Positions 16,132 through 25,719 are shown, counted from the stretch's first letter. The stretch: DNA of 64,000 nucleotides from JANMEX01 sp041751995 (GCA_041751995.1 JBGSHY010000103.1:36334-100333), one strand, 5' to 3'. Program-made: numbers and translations. The notes: a model not told the origin generated them from the letters alone.

Positions 16132-16744
16132 CCGCAAACGCCGAAAACACCCCGGCAAACAGATAGTCAATCACCCGTGTCGCGCGCGGGCTTTGCTTCA
16201 GGAACACCGCCACCTTGTCGGCTGCCAGTATGATCGGCACCACTACCGGCATCGACACCACAATGAACATCACGCCCAGAAACATCAGCTTGCCCGGCGC
16301 GTGCGGATCGCTGGCAGATACGAATTGCGGCAGGAAGGTCATGAAGAACAGGATGATTTTAGGATTGAGCAGATTGATTGCCAGCCCGGTCATCCAGTGC
16401 TGCGACAACGGCACAGGTTTTGACTTTTCGGTCTGCGGTTTGAACGCCGAGCCAAACCGGATAGCCTGATATGCAAGCCAGACCAGATAGAGCGCCCCGA
16501 CAACTTTCAGCGCCAGAAACGCTTTTGGCGCCGCCACAATCAGCGCTGACAAGCCAAGCGCCACAAGCGTCGTGTGAATGACAATCCCCGTCATGGCACC
16601 AGCCATCGCCGCAAAGCCAGCTGCCCGCCCGTGGCTCAGCGCCCGGCCGACAAACAGCGTCATGTCAGGACCCGGCGTCAATGCAATGATGATGATGGCG
16701 ATACCGAACTGGATGATGATGGAAAGATCAGGCACAAAGGTCAT
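16106..16744 (-). CDS. LysE/RhtB family amino-acid exporter
   Basis: The 212-residue protein has six hydrophobic segments and the family hallmark ALTPGPDMTLFVGRALSHGR near the start, plus LLNPKIILFFMTFLPQFV in the middle. RhtB-type proteins export amino acids or related metabolites such as homoserine, threonine or arginine; the substrate is not evident. I chose the ATG at 16744 because it directly precedes the first helix; the much longer upstream reading runs antisense over the methyltransferase and is not real. Confidence 0.9.
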   Translation of the reverse strand: MTFVPDLSIIIQFGIAIIIIALTPGPDMTLFVGRALSHGRAAGFAAMAGAMTGIVIHTTLVALGLSALIVAAPKAFLALKVVGALYLVWLAYQAIRFGSAFKPQTEKSKPVPLSQHWMTGLAINLLNPKIILFFMTFLPQFVSASDPHAPGKLMFLGVMFIVVSMPVVVPIILAADKVAVFLKQSPRATRVIDYLFAGVFSAFAVKILLTQK

Positions 16745-16822
16745 GGATGCGGCTCGGATGATTGACTTGGCCGAGAAATGCCGCGCCAAGGCGCAAAGGT
16801 CAATGTGGGCAAAACCGGCCAG

Positions 16823-17476
16823 ATGAAACCAGACGTCCAAATGCCTTCGCCGGGCGAGAAGATTCGCGCCTTCATCCGCGAACACCTGCCGCTGGCCTGC
16901 GCTCCAACGCTGCCGCAAATCATGATTCATCATGCCACACCAAAGAGCGGACTTGGCCGCATTTCGGAAGAAGGCTCGCCTTACTGGGCCTACGCCTGGC
17001 CGGGCGGACTTGCACTGGCCCATCACCTGATTGCCAATCCGCACCTGGTTGCCGGCCGCGGTGTCCTCGACCTCGGTACCGGCTCCGGTCTTGTCGCCAT
17101 AGCGGCAGCCAAGGCCGGCGCCCTTGATGTCCTCGCCGTCGACATTGACCCTCGCGCTGTCATTGCCACTGAATTGAATGCAAAAGCCAACGCGGTCCGC
17201 CTGAGCATCCAGTGCGCCGACATCCTCGATGAGGAGCCGATGACTATTGATTTGGTCACGGTCGGCGATCTGTTTTACGACCAGATCACCGCCGGCCGCA
17301 CGCTTGCCTTCCTGCGCCGCCATAAAGCCAAAGGCATCGAAATTCTCATCGGCGATCCGGGCCGCGCCTTCTTGCCGACCTCGGAACTGACGCTGATTGC
17401 ATCTTACGCCGTGCCGGACTTCGCCGAACCAAGGGCTGCGGCAAAACGGGAAAGCGGCGTCTACACATTGCGCTAG
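16823..17476 (+). CDS. Class I SAM-dependent methyltransferase (ETF-beta lysine / PrmA-like)
   Basis: The protein (217 residues from this start) has SPYWAYAWPGGLALA before the cofactor motif, VLDLGTGSGLVAIAAAKAGA as motif I, and VDIDPRAVIATELNAKAN as motif II. The combination with an upstream W-A-x-G-G element matches the family of ETF-beta lysine and ribosomal protein L11 methyltransferases. The start is uncertain: ATGs at 16778, 16823 and 16841 are all possible and none has a good ribosome site. It is divergent from the LysE gene. Confidence 0.8.
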   Translation: MKPDVQMPSPGEKIRAFIREHLPLACAPTLPQIMIHHATPKSGLGRISEEGSPYWAYAWPGGLALAHHLIANPHLVAGRGVLDLGTGSGLVAIAAAKAGALDVLAVDIDPRAVIATELNAKANAVRLSIQCADILDEEPMTIDLVTVGDLFYDQITAGRTLAFLRRHKAKGIEILIGDPGRAFLPTSELTLIASYAVPDFAEPRAAAKRESGVYTLR

Positions 17477-17555
17477 GCTTGCCCCTGCGGCGCTTCCTGA
17501 TAAAAGGGCGCCAATTGCCGGTTTCTCCCGGCCAAATCCATTCAGGAACAAGCGC

Positions 17556-18779
17556 ATGACCAAGTGGAAAGACGTCAAGAAAGTGGTTCTCGCCTATTCG
17601 GGCGGCCTCGACACCTCAATCATCCTGAAATGGCTGCAGACCGAACTTGGCGCGGAAGTCGTCACCTTCACCGCTGATCTCGGTCAGGGCGGCGAACTGG
17701 AGCCGGCCCGTCACAAGGCCGAACTGATGGGCATCAAGGACATCCGCATCATGGATGTGCGCGAAGAATTCGTCGCCGACTACGTCTTCCCGATGTTCCG
17801 CGCCAATGCCCAGTATGAGGGCCTCTATCTTCTGGGCACCTCGATCGCGCGCCCGCTGATTTCCAAGCATCTGGTTGACATCGCCCGCGAAACCGGCGCC
17901 GACGCCATCGCCCATGGCGCCACCGGCAAGGGCAATGATCAGGTTCGCTTCGAACTGTCGGCCTATGCGCTGAACCCGGACATCAAGGTCATCGCGCCCT
18001 GGCGCGACTGGACCTTCAAGTCCCGCACCGACCTGATGAATTTCGCCCGCGACCACCAGATCCCGGTGCCGAAAGACAAGCAGGGCGATGCGCCCTTCTC
18101 TGTCGACGCCAACCTTCTGCACTCCTCATCCGAAGGCAAGGTGCTGGAAGATCCGTGGACCGCACCGAAGGAATATGTGTTCCAGCGCACCGTCTCGCCA
18201 ATGGACGCCCCGGACAAGGCAACCGAGATCGAGATTACCTTCAAAAAGGGCGATCCCATCGCCATAGACGGCAAGGCGATGAGCCCGGCAACGATTTTGG
18301 CCACCCTCAATGATCTTGGCCGTGACAATGGCATCGGCCGTCTGGACCTTGTCGAAAACCGCTTCGTCGGCATGAAATCGCGCGGCGTCTATGAAACGCC
18401 GGGCGGCACGATCCTTCTCCAGGCACACCGCGCCATTGAATCGATCACGCTTGACCGCGGCGCAGCGCACCTGAAGGACGACATCATGCCGCGCTATGCC
18501 GAGCTGATCTACAACGGCTTCTGGTTCTCGCCGGAACGCGAAATGCTTCAGGCCCTGATCGACAAGAGCCAGGAAGACGTCGAAGGTGATGTCCGCCTGA
18601 CCCTTTACAAGGGCAACGTCATTGTCTCCGGTCGCCGCTCGAAGAAGTCGCTATATTCGGACGCGCTGGTCACATTCGAAGATGATCTGGGTGCCTACGA
18701 CCAGAAGGATGCGGCAGGCTTCATCAAGCTCAACGCGCTGCGTTTGCGCACGCTGGCCGCCCGCAAGCGCATCAGATGA
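17556..18779 (+). CDS. argG: Argininosuccinate synthase
   Basis: The 407-residue protein contains the N-type ATP pyrophosphatase motif AYSGGLDTS at residues 13-21, and GATGKGNDQVRFE and GRFVG-like segments typical of ArgG. It condenses citrulline and aspartate in arginine synthesis. The ATG at 17556 gives the normal family start (MTKWKDVKKVVLAYSGG); the longer frame upstream overlaps the methyltransferase and is not used. A hairpin follows at 18790. Confidence 0.97.
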   Translation: MTKWKDVKKVVLAYSGGLDTSIILKWLQTELGAEVVTFTADLGQGGELEPARHKAELMGIKDIRIMDVREEFVADYVFPMFRANAQYEGLYLLGTSIARPLISKHLVDIARETGADAIAHGATGKGNDQVRFELSAYALNPDIKVIAPWRDWTFKSRTDLMNFARDHQIPVPKDKQGDAPFSVDANLLHSSSEGKVLEDPWTAPKEYVFQRTVSPMDAPDKATEIEITFKKGDPIAIDGKAMSPATILATLNDLGRDNGIGRLDLVENRFVGMKSRGVYETPGGTILLQAHRAIESITLDRGAAHLKDDIMPRYAELIYNGFWFSPEREMLQALIDKSQEDVEGDVRLTLYKGNVIVSGRRSKKSLYSDALVTFEDDLGAYDQKDAAGFIKLNALRLRTLAARKRIR

Positions 18780-18789
18780 AATAAATTCA

Positions 18790-18817
18790 GCGGACCCCTT
18801 TGACAAAGGGGGTCCGC
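18790..18817 (+). terminator. Hairpin downstream of argG
   Basis: GCGGACCCC-TTTG pairs with CAAAGGGGGTCCGC with a single bulged G and almost no loop. It lies 10 bases after the argG stop. No T run follows, so termination would be inefficient or assisted, but the stable stem makes an end or 3' protective structure likely. Confidence 0.6.
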
Positions 18818-18835
18818 CTGTTGGAACGTTGACCG

Positions 18836-19756
18836 ATGCACGGTCAAGAACAACAAGAAATAGGCAGTGACAGGCTCGCACGCATCAAAGCCTTGCCGAT
18901 CTGGCAAGGCGCGCTCGCCATCCGCCCGCTCAAGGGCGGCATTTCCAACGAAAGCTGGCTGGTTTCCGATGCGAAATCGACCCGCGTCGTTCGCTTCGGC
19001 GAGGACTACCCTTTCCACCATGTCGGACGCGCCCACGAAGCGATGGTCGCCCGCGCCGCACATGAGGCGGGATTTGCGCCGGAACTGATCCATGCCGAGC
19101 CCGGCATGATGGTCTCGCAATTCCTCAATGCCCGCACCTTCGACGCAAAAATGGTGCAGAACAATTTGGTCCGCGTTGCTGAACTGGTCAAAAATTTCCA
19201 CCAGACCATGCAGAACCATGTCAGCGGCTATGCGCGGCTGTTCTGGGTGTTTCACGTGGTGCGCGACTATGCCCGGACACTGACTGAACAAGACAGTCGC
19301 CACAAGGACAGGCTGCCCGGCCTTTTGGCCATCGCCGCTGCGTTGGAAGCCGCCCAAATCTCGCTGCCGCTGGTCTATGGCCACAATGACCTTTTGCCGG
19401 CGAATTTTCTCGAGGCCGATGGACGATTCTGGCTGATTGATTTTGAGTATGCAGGCTTTTCCACTGCCATGTTTGATCTTGCCGGCCTCTCGTCCAATGC
19501 CGGATTTTCAGACGAGCAATCCGCACAGCTTCTGGAAACCTATTTTGGCGAAATGCCAAACGCTTCGATGCTGAAAGCCTTTGACGCCATGCAATGCGCT
19601 TCGCTTTTGCGTGAAGCGATGTGGAGCATGGTCTCGGAATTGTATCTGAGCGCACCGGGTGTTGACTACGAAGCCTACACTGCCGGTCAGCTTGACGCCT
19701 TCGCCGGAAAACTCGCCATATATCAATCCCGCCACCGAAAGATCGCTACATCATGA
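18836..19756 (+). CDS. Choline/aminoglycoside kinase-like phosphotransferase
   Basis: The 306-residue protein shows GGISNESWLV (nucleotide-contact loop), GHNDLLPANFL with catalytic Asp185 and Asn190, and IDFEYAGF with Asp202, as in choline/ethanolamine kinases. Its stop overlaps the ATG of the dimethylglycine-dehydrogenase-type gene by four bases, so the two are co-translated. This hints at a substrate in choline, betaine or ethanolamine metabolism, an inference from context only. A role in thiamine or sugar phosphorylation is not excluded. Confidence 0.8.
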   Translation: MHGQEQQEIGSDRLARIKALPIWQGALAIRPLKGGISNESWLVSDAKSTRVVRFGEDYPFHHVGRAHEAMVARAAHEAGFAPELIHAEPGMMVSQFLNARTFDAKMVQNNLVRVAELVKNFHQTMQNHVSGYARLFWVFHVVRDYARTLTEQDSRHKDRLPGLLAIAAALEAAQISLPLVYGHNDLLPANFLEADGRFWLIDFEYAGFSTAMFDLAGLSSNAGFSDEQSAQLLETYFGEMPNASMLKAFDAMQCASLLREAMWSMVSELYLSAPGVDYEAYTAGQLDAFAGKLAIYQSRHRKIATS

Positions 19757-22194
19757 CACTTCCCACCCACGCCGCTGTTGTTGTCATCGGCGGCGGCATC
19801 ATCGGCTGTTCGACGGCCTATCATCTGGCCAAGGACCACAAGGCCGACGTCATTCTTTTGGAGCAGGGCCAATTGACCTCCGGCTCCACCTGGCATGCTG
19901 CCGGTCTCGTCGGCCAGCTGCGCTCATCTGCTTCCATCACCCGCGTGCTGAAATATTCAGTCGACCTCTACAAGAATCTGGAAGCGGAAACCGGCCTTGC
20001 TACCGGCTGGAAAATGACCGGCTGCCTTCGCCTTGCCACCAACCCGGACCGCTGGACCGAATACAAGCGCCTCGCCACCACTGCCCGCTCGTTCGGCATG
20101 GAAATGCACCTCCTGTCGCCGGCCGAGGTCAAAAAAATGTGGCCGTTGATGGAAACATCCGATCTCGTTGGCGCGTCCTTCCTTCCGACCGATGGCCAGG
20201 CCAGCCCGTCAGACATCACCCAGTCGCTCGCCAAGGGCGCGCGCATGCATGGCGCCAAGCTGTTCGAAAATGTACGGGTCACCGGCTTTGAGATGGACGG
20301 GGAGCGCATCAAGGCGGTCCTGACGGATCACGGCCGCGTCGAATGCGAAAAAGTCGTCAACTGTGGCGGCCAATGGGCGCGACAGGTCGGTGCGATGGCG
20401 GGCGTCAATGTCCCGCTTCAGCCAATCAAGCATCAATACATCATCACGGAAAAAATTGACGGCCTCTCACCCGACAGCGCCACCATCCGTGATCCGGACC
20501 GGCGCACCTATTTCAAGGAAGAAGTCGGCGGCCTCGTCATGGGTGGCTATGAACCAAATCCACAGGCCTGGGTAAAAGGTGACGTGCCATCCGATTGGCA
20601 ATTCCGCCTGTTTGATGATGACTGGGACCATTTTGAGCAGCATATGATGCAGGCCATCGCGCGGGTTCCCGCGTTGGAAACGGCCGGCATCAAGCAGATG
20701 ATCAATGGTCCGGAAAGTTTCACACCTGACGGCAATTTCATCCTCGGCCCTTCTGTCGAATGCGCCAACATGTATGTCGGTGCCGGCTTTAACGCTTTCG
20801 GCATAGCTTCCGGCGGCGGTGCTGGTTGGGCGTTGGCCGAATGGGTGATGCGGGACGAGGCCCCGCTCGATCTCTGGACGGTCGACATTCGCCGCTTTTC
20901 AGGCATGCACACAGACCGCGATTGGGTCTGCGAGCGGACGGAAGAAGCCTATGGCAAACATTACACCATCGGTTTCCCGCATGAGGAATATGAAAGCGGC
21001 CGGCCGCGCATTGTCTCGCCTCTGTATGAACGCCTGAAAAGCCACCATGCCGTATTCGGCTCGAAACTTGGATGGGAGCGGCCAAACTGGTTCGCGCCGG
21101 ATGACATGGAGGCCAAAGACGTCTATTCAATGGGCCGCCAGAACTGGTTTGAACCGGTCGGCAACGAGCACCATCATGTGCGCAACAATGTCGGCCTGTT
21201 CGATCAGTCATCCTTCGCCAAGTACGAGATGAAAGGCCCGGACGCCGCTGCCGTTCTCGACCGGATCTGCGCCAACGACATTTCCCGTCCAGCCGGACGC
21301 CTCACCTACACCCAACTCCTGAACACGCGCGGCGGCATCGAATGCGACCTGACTGTCGCCCGCCTTGCCGACGATCATTTCTACATCGTCACCGGAACCG
21401 GTTTCCGTACCCATGATTTGGCATGGATCCGCGACCACATGCCAAAGAGCGCAGACGCCAAGCTGAGCGACATCACCGAGGAATTCGGGACCTTGTCCCT
21501 GATGGGACCAAAGGCGCGCGAGGTGCTGCAACAGGTCACCGATGCCGACGTTTCCAATGCTGCATTTCCGTTCGGCTGCGTACAAGTTATTGATATCGCT
21601 GGACTTCCCGTCAGAGCCTTGCGGGTAACCTATGTTGGCGAACTGGGCTGGGAACTGCATGTTCCAATTCACGGCATCGGCAAGGTTTTCGACGCGCTGA
21701 TGGACAAGGGCGAAGACCAGCTCATCGCTCCGGTCGGCTACCGTGCGCTGGAATCGCTGCGGCTCGAAAAGGGCTACCGCGCCTGGGGTTCGGACATCAC
21801 GCCCAATGATTCGCCGTTTGAAGCCGGCCTCGGCTGGGCGGTGAAACTGAAATCCGGACGGGATTTCATCGGACGCAGTGCATGTCTGGAAATTTCATCC
21901 AAGCCGCTCGTGAAACAATTTGCCGGCTTCGTCACTGACGACCCGTCCATTGTTCTGGTGGGGCGCGAAACAATCCTGCGCAACGGCGAATTTGCCGGCT
22001 ACCTCACCTCCGGTGGCTACGGCTACACCATCGGTAAGCCAATCGGTTACGGCTATGTCCGCAATCCCTCTGGCGTTACTGTGGATTGGCTTGACTCAGG
22101 CTCGTATGAATTGGTCGTCGCCAATGAAACGGTGAAAGCCAACATCGCACTTGAGCCGCCGGTCGATCCGAAAATGCTGAAGATCAAGGCCTGA
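19753..22194 (+). CDS. GcvT-family FAD dehydrogenase (dimethylglycine/sarcosine dehydrogenase type)
   Basis: The 813-residue protein has an N-terminal DAO domain with VVIGGGIIGCSTAYHL (GxGxxG at 13-18) and GSTWHAAGL, where His48 aligns with the histidine that covalently holds FAD in dimethylglycine dehydrogenase. A middle domain follows, then a GCV_T folate domain from about residue 430 and its C-terminal barrel from about 710. Such enzymes demethylate N-methylglycines and pass the one-carbon unit to tetrahydrofolate. Which N-methyl substrate is used is not shown. It follows directly on the kinase-like gene. Confidence 0.9.
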   Translation: MTLPTHAAVVVIGGGIIGCSTAYHLAKDHKADVILLEQGQLTSGSTWHAAGLVGQLRSSASITRVLKYSVDLYKNLEAETGLATGWKMTGCLRLATNPDRWTEYKRLATTARSFGMEMHLLSPAEVKKMWPLMETSDLVGASFLPTDGQASPSDITQSLAKGARMHGAKLFENVRVTGFEMDGERIKAVLTDHGRVECEKVVNCGGQWARQVGAMAGVNVPLQPIKHQYIITEKIDGLSPDSATIRDPDRRTYFKEEVGGLVMGGYEPNPQAWVKGDVPSDWQFRLFDDDWDHFEQHMMQAIARVPALETAGIKQMINGPESFTPDGNFILGPSVECANMYVGAGFNAFGIASGGGAGWALAEWVMRDEAPLDLWTVDIRRFSGMHTDRDWVCERTEEAYGKHYTIGFPHEEYESGRPRIVSPLYERLKSHHAVFGSKLGWERPNWFAPDDMEAKDVYSMGRQNWFEPVGNEHHHVRNNVGLFDQSSFAKYEMKGPDAAAVLDRICANDISRPAGRLTYTQLLNTRGGIECDLTVARLADDHFYIVTGTGFRTHDLAWIRDHMPKSADAKLSDITEEFGTLSLMGPKAREVLQQVTDADVSNAAFPFGCVQVIDIAGLPVRALRVTYVGELGWELHVPIHGIGKVFDALMDKGEDQLIAPVGYRALESLRLEKGYRAWGSDITPNDSPFEAGLGWAVKLKSGRDFIGRSACLEISSKPLVKQFAGFVTDDPSIVLVGRETILRNGEFAGYLTSGGYGYTIGKPIGYGYVRNPSGVTVDWLDSGSYELVVANETVKANIALEPPVDPKMLKIKA

Positions 22195-22234
22195 CTGCTT
22201 TCCCTGCCGCTTTCGCGTGTGATAGAGCGGCAGC

Positions 22235-23287
22235 ATGGCAAAGCTGAAGGCACATGAAGTTGACGCATTCCTGGCAAAATCTGCGCCGGGATATCGCATT
22301 TTTCTGGTCTACGGGCCGGATCGCGGACTTGTGTCCGAACGCGCCAAGTTGATCGCGGCAGGCACAAAGGTCCCGCTGGACGATCCATTTTCCGTCATTC
22401 GCCTCGACGCCTCAACGATCAACAGCGACCCTGCCCGCCTGGCCGACGAAGCGCTCACCGTTTCCATGTTCGGGGGTGACCGGTTGGTCTGGGTCAAGGA
22501 TGCCGGCAACGAAAAAGGACTGCTTGAGGCCCTGAAAGCTCTCTCGGCCAATACACTTGATTCGGTAACCATCATCATCGAAGCGGACGATTTGAAGCCT
22601 TCGTCCGGCTTGCGCTCGCACTGCGAAAACGCACAAACCGTCATGGCGCTGCCCTGTTATGCCGACGACGCCCGGGCAATTGACCGGCTGATCGATGCCG
22701 AGCTTGCCACCGCAAGGCTCACAATCAGTCTCGATGCCCGTACCCTTTTGAAAAACAGCCTTGGCGGCGACCGTCTTGCCTCCAAAAGCGAGATTGAAAA
22801 GCTGATTCTCTATTGCCTCGGTCAAGGCCGCATCGAGGAGGCAGATGTCGAAGCGGCCATCGGCGACGTTTCGATGACGACAATGGATGAGTTGGTCGAT
22901 GCCATGCTCAATGGCGACCCGGTCAAACTGGACGAAGCTTTTGGTCGGATCAATGAACGTGGAACTTCGGTTCAGTCCATACTCTCAACCGTGACGCGTC
23001 AGCTTTCGAGCCTGATGGAGCAACGTTTTGGTATGGACCGGGACGGTAAAACTGCTGCTTCCGCCGTCGCGGCAGCCCGCCCGCCGGTATTTTTCACGCG
23101 AAAGCCGTTGGTTGAGCGCATCCTTGGCTCAACCACGACAACTGTTTTCCTGCGCTATCTTGAGCGCATTCAGTCCACAGTGTTGGAAAGCCGAAAAAAC
23201 GCCGATCTGGCCAGTGCAATTTGTCACCGAACCTTGTTGTCAATCGCACTGGAGCAGGCAAGAAGCCGCTCCAGCCAGCGGCGGTAG
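22235..23287 (+). CDS. holA: DNA polymerase III subunit delta
   Basis: The 350-residue protein begins with FLVYGPDRGLVSERAKLI, has FSVIRLDAS and an SMFGGDRLVWV segment, the pattern of the delta subunit that opens the sliding clamp during loading. It belongs to the replisome clamp loader with tau/gamma and delta-prime. In most Rhizobiales it follows leuS and lptE; here the upstream neighbour is the FAD dehydrogenase gene on the same strand, with a 40-bp gap. It is convergent with parB. Confidence 0.92.
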   Translation: MAKLKAHEVDAFLAKSAPGYRIFLVYGPDRGLVSERAKLIAAGTKVPLDDPFSVIRLDASTINSDPARLADEALTVSMFGGDRLVWVKDAGNEKGLLEALKALSANTLDSVTIIIEADDLKPSSGLRSHCENAQTVMALPCYADDARAIDRLIDAELATARLTISLDARTLLKNSLGGDRLASKSEIEKLILYCLGQGRIEEADVEAAIGDVSMTTMDELVDAMLNGDPVKLDEAFGRINERGTSVQSILSTVTRQLSSLMEQRFGMDRDGKTAASAVAAARPPVFFTRKPLVERILGSTTTTVFLRYLERIQSTVLESRKNADLASAICHRTLLSIALEQARSRSSQRR

Positions 23288-23334
23288 TCAATTCTCCGGT
23301 TCAGCTGTGATCCGGCGCCCGTTTCGTATCCGAA

Positions 23335-24216
23335 TCAGTCGCGCTGCAAACGCCGGCAGATGTCATCCAGCTGTTCGAGTGACCTGTAGCGTATGACAAT
23401 CGCACCGCCGTTGCCCTTATGGTCGATTTCCACCGCCATACCCGTGTTGTCCGACAGCAACTTTTCCAGCGCACGCGTATCCGCATCCTTCTCATGCGAC
23501 TTTTCCGATTTTTCTTTAGTCGGCTTTGGATTTAGCAAATGTTGCGAAAGAACTTCCGACTGGCGGACAGAAAGCCCTTCTTTTACAATGCGTTGCGCCA
23601 GTTGTTCCGGATGCTCCGCTGTTACTAAAGTACGCGCATGCCCGGCCGACAACAGGCCAGACAGCAGCATGGTGCGGACACTGTCAGGCAGTTTGAGCAA
23701 GCGTAGAGAATTTGCGACGTGGCTGCGGCTCTTGCCGATGACCGTGCCGAGATCAGCCTGAGTATATTCATGCTCATCGATCAATTGTTGGTAGCCAAGC
23801 GCCTCTTCTACCGGATTGAGGTCAGATCGCTGCACATTTTCGACGATGGCGATTTCCAAAGCCTGCCGGTCATCGACCTCGCGGATCACCACCGGCACTT
23901 CTGTCAGCCCCGCCCTCTGCGCCGCCCGCCAGCGCCGTTCACCGGCGATGATTTCATAGCGATTGGGATTGGACGGCTCCGGCCGGACAACAATCGGCTG
24001 AACCAAACCATGGGTCCGGATGGATTGCACGAGATCCTCAAGCAAATCTTCGGCAAAATCGCGCCGCGGGTTACGCGGATTGCGGGTGATCAATTCAATT
24101 GGCACGCGGCGGTCTGCCGAAACCGGCGCAACCGGCGCTGATTGCGGGGCATCCATGTCGCCGATCAATTGCGCCAGACCACGGCCAAGACGTTTGCGGG
24201 AGGGATCTTCGTTCAT
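23335..24216 (-). CDS. parB: Chromosome partitioning protein ParB
   Basis: The 293-residue protein has the early motif RKRLGRGLAQLIGD, the CTP-binding GERRWRA box at 92-98, and a helix-turn-helix around LGTVIGKSRSHVANSLRLL that recognises parS. ParB loads on parS near the origin and works with ParA to segregate it. A positively charged linker (KPTKEKSEKSHEKD) precedes the dimerisation domain. The gene is downstream of parA in the same orientation, with a 47-bp gap. Confidence 0.96.
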   Translation of the reverse strand: MNEDPSRKRLGRGLAQLIGDMDAPQSAPVAPVSADRRVPIELITRNPRNPRRDFAEDLLEDLVQSIRTHGLVQPIVVRPEPSNPNRYEIIAGERRWRAAQRAGLTEVPVVIREVDDRQALEIAIVENVQRSDLNPVEEALGYQQLIDEHEYTQADLGTVIGKSRSHVANSLRLLKLPDSVRTMLLSGLLSAGHARTLVTAEHPEQLAQRIVKEGLSVRQSEVLSQHLLNPKPTKEKSEKSHEKDADTRALEKLLSDNTGMAVEIDHKGNGGAIVIRYRSLEQLDDICRRLQRD

Positions 24217-24263
24217 TTTGTCGTCCTGTGGGTCTTGCTGTTATTATTTCGGATATGAATCGA

Positions 24264-25055
24264 TCACGCAGCCCGCAACCGGCGCTCACGCTGGATGACT
24301 TCGGAGGCCAATTGGAGATAGGCTTGACTGCCGGAACACTTCAGATCGTACAAAATCGCCGGCTTGCCGTGTGACGGCGCCTCTGAAATACGGACATTGC
24401 GCGGAATGATGGTCTGGTAAACCTTGTCGCCCATATAGGCGCGGACATCGTCAACCACTTGATTTGCCAGATTATTTCGTCCGTCATACATGGTCATGAC
24501 AATGCCCTGGATAATCAGGGCCGGGTTCAGCGACTGTCGCACCTGCTCCACAGTCTGCAACAATTGGCTAAGACCCTCGAGAGCAAAGAATTCGCACTGA
24601 AGCGGCACCAGAACCGAATCCCCAGCGGCCATGGCATTCAATGTCAACAAGTTGAGCGAAGGCGGGCAGTCAATAATGACATAGCTCACACCTCCGGTAT
24701 CTCCTTCGCGCAACGCTTTCCGCAGTTTATTTGCGCGGTCCGGCGATCCGGCGATCTCCATTTCAACACCAAGCAGGTCAAGCGTCGAAGGGACCACGCC
24801 AAGATTGGGTACCGATGTCATAACAGTTGCCTCGGCGACCGTCGCCTGGCCAGTGATCACATCATAGGACGAAATCTCGCGATTGCGCCGGTCAATACCC
24901 AATCCGGTCGACGCATTGCCCTGAGGATCAACATCGAGAATCAGGACCCTCTCGCCAATCGCCGCCAGCGCCGTTGCCAGATTGATCGCGGTTGTTGTTT
25001 TGCCAACACCGCCCTTCTGGTTTGCAATCGTGATAATTCGCGGCATCGCCGGCAT
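24264..25055 (-). CDS. parA: Chromosome partitioning ATPase ParA (Soj)
   Basis: The 263-residue protein has the deviant Walker A motif KGGVGKTT (residues 14-21), LILDVDPQGNAS and YVIIDCPPSLNLLT, all typical of chromosomal ParA. It drives origin segregation together with ParB. The ATG is separated from the rsmG stop by one base, so rsmG, parA and parB are one transcription unit. An alternative Met at residue 4 is equally good as a start. Confidence 0.97.
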   Translation of the reverse strand: MPAMPRIITIANQKGGVGKTTTAINLATALAAIGERVLILDVDPQGNASTGLGIDRRNREISSYDVITGQATVAEATVMTSVPNLGVVPSTLDLLGVEMEIAGSPDRANKLRKALREGDTGGVSYVIIDCPPSLNLLTLNAMAAGDSVLVPLQCEFFALEGLSQLLQTVEQVRQSLNPALIIQGIVMTMYDGRNNLANQVVDDVRAYMGDKVYQTIIPRNVRISEAPSHGKPAILYDLKCSGSQAYLQLASEVIQRERRLRAA

Positions 25056-25056
25056 G

Positions 25057-25719
25057 TCAAATATCCTTGGTCACGCGGGATTCGCGCTCGGTTCGAGCAG
25101 CTTCCATGCGGATTTCGAGTATGGCCGAAACGGGATCGACCAAGCTTGGATGTTCTATCAGATCAAACCGCCAGACGTCACGCGCTGCCTTTGTTTCCTC
25201 ACGGAATTCGCGCCCCTTGTGGAAAAGTGCGGTTGCCCCTCCATCAAGCCATGGTTTCGCCAGAGTCAAAAGGTCGGTTAGATTGGCTAAGGCACGGGCG
25301 GTGACCACATTCACAGCTGGAACTTGCCTTAGTGCGTCTTCAATCCGGACTTGGTGTACGATGGCGGATGCGCCAGTCTCCAATATTGCATTGCGGAGAA
25401 ACGCTGTCTTTTTTCCATTGCTTTCAACAAGATGGACGACACCGCTCTCGCGCATGAGAATTGCAGTAACAATTCCGGGCAAGCCGCCGCCAGAGCCAAG
25501 ATCAATCCATGCCCCGCTTGGCTTTGTGATAGCGGCGAGCTGAGCGCTGTCGATCACATGCCGGTGCCAGAAATGATTCAAAGTTGATGGCGCCGCAAGG
25601 TTGAAAGCCTTTGACCATTTGAAAAATAGCCTCTCAAATGCCGTCAATCGGTCAAACGTTTCACGTGAAACGTCTGGCAGCACTTTCTGCAGCGCTTTCA
25701 ATTTCAAGTCACTGGGCAT
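25057..25719 (-). CDS. rsmG: 16S rRNA (guanine527-N7)-methyltransferase RsmG
   Basis: The 220-residue protein has the SAM-binding WIDLGSGGGLPGIV and VESNGKKTAFLRN motifs of RsmG (GidB). It methylates G527 of 16S rRNA. The codons VSRETF near the start contain a perfect parS palindrome, as in many bacteria with rsmG near parAB. The ATG directly abuts the mnmG stop, and the stop lies one base from parA, so mnmG-rsmG-parA-parB form an operon. Confidence 0.96.
   Translation of the reverse strand: MPSDLKLKALQKVLPDVSRETFDRLTAFERLFFKWSKAFNLAAPSTLNHFWHRHVIDSAQLAAITKPSGAWIDLGSGGGLPGIVTAILMRESGVVHLVESNGKKTAFLRNAILETGASAIVHQVRIEDALRQVPAVNVVTARALANLTDLLTLAKPWLDGGATALFHKGREFREETKAARDVWRFDLIEHPSLVDPVSAILEIRMEAARTERESRVTKDI
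25656..25673. other. parS centromere site inside rsmG
   Basis: An 18-bp perfect palindrome containing the core GTTTCACGTGAAAC. This matches the bacterial parS consensus (TGTTTCACGTGAAACA) except for the outer bases. It lies inside the rsmG coding sequence and encodes part of VSRET. Confidence 0.93.

Noticed and set aside
16745..17578. N-terminal extension of the LysE-type gene to 17578
   Set aside because: It would cover the methyltransferase gene antisense and adds no recognisable domain.
19249..19262. GTTTCACGTGGTGC as a parS site in the kinase-like gene
   Set aside because: Only the left arm fits; the right arm has three mismatches.
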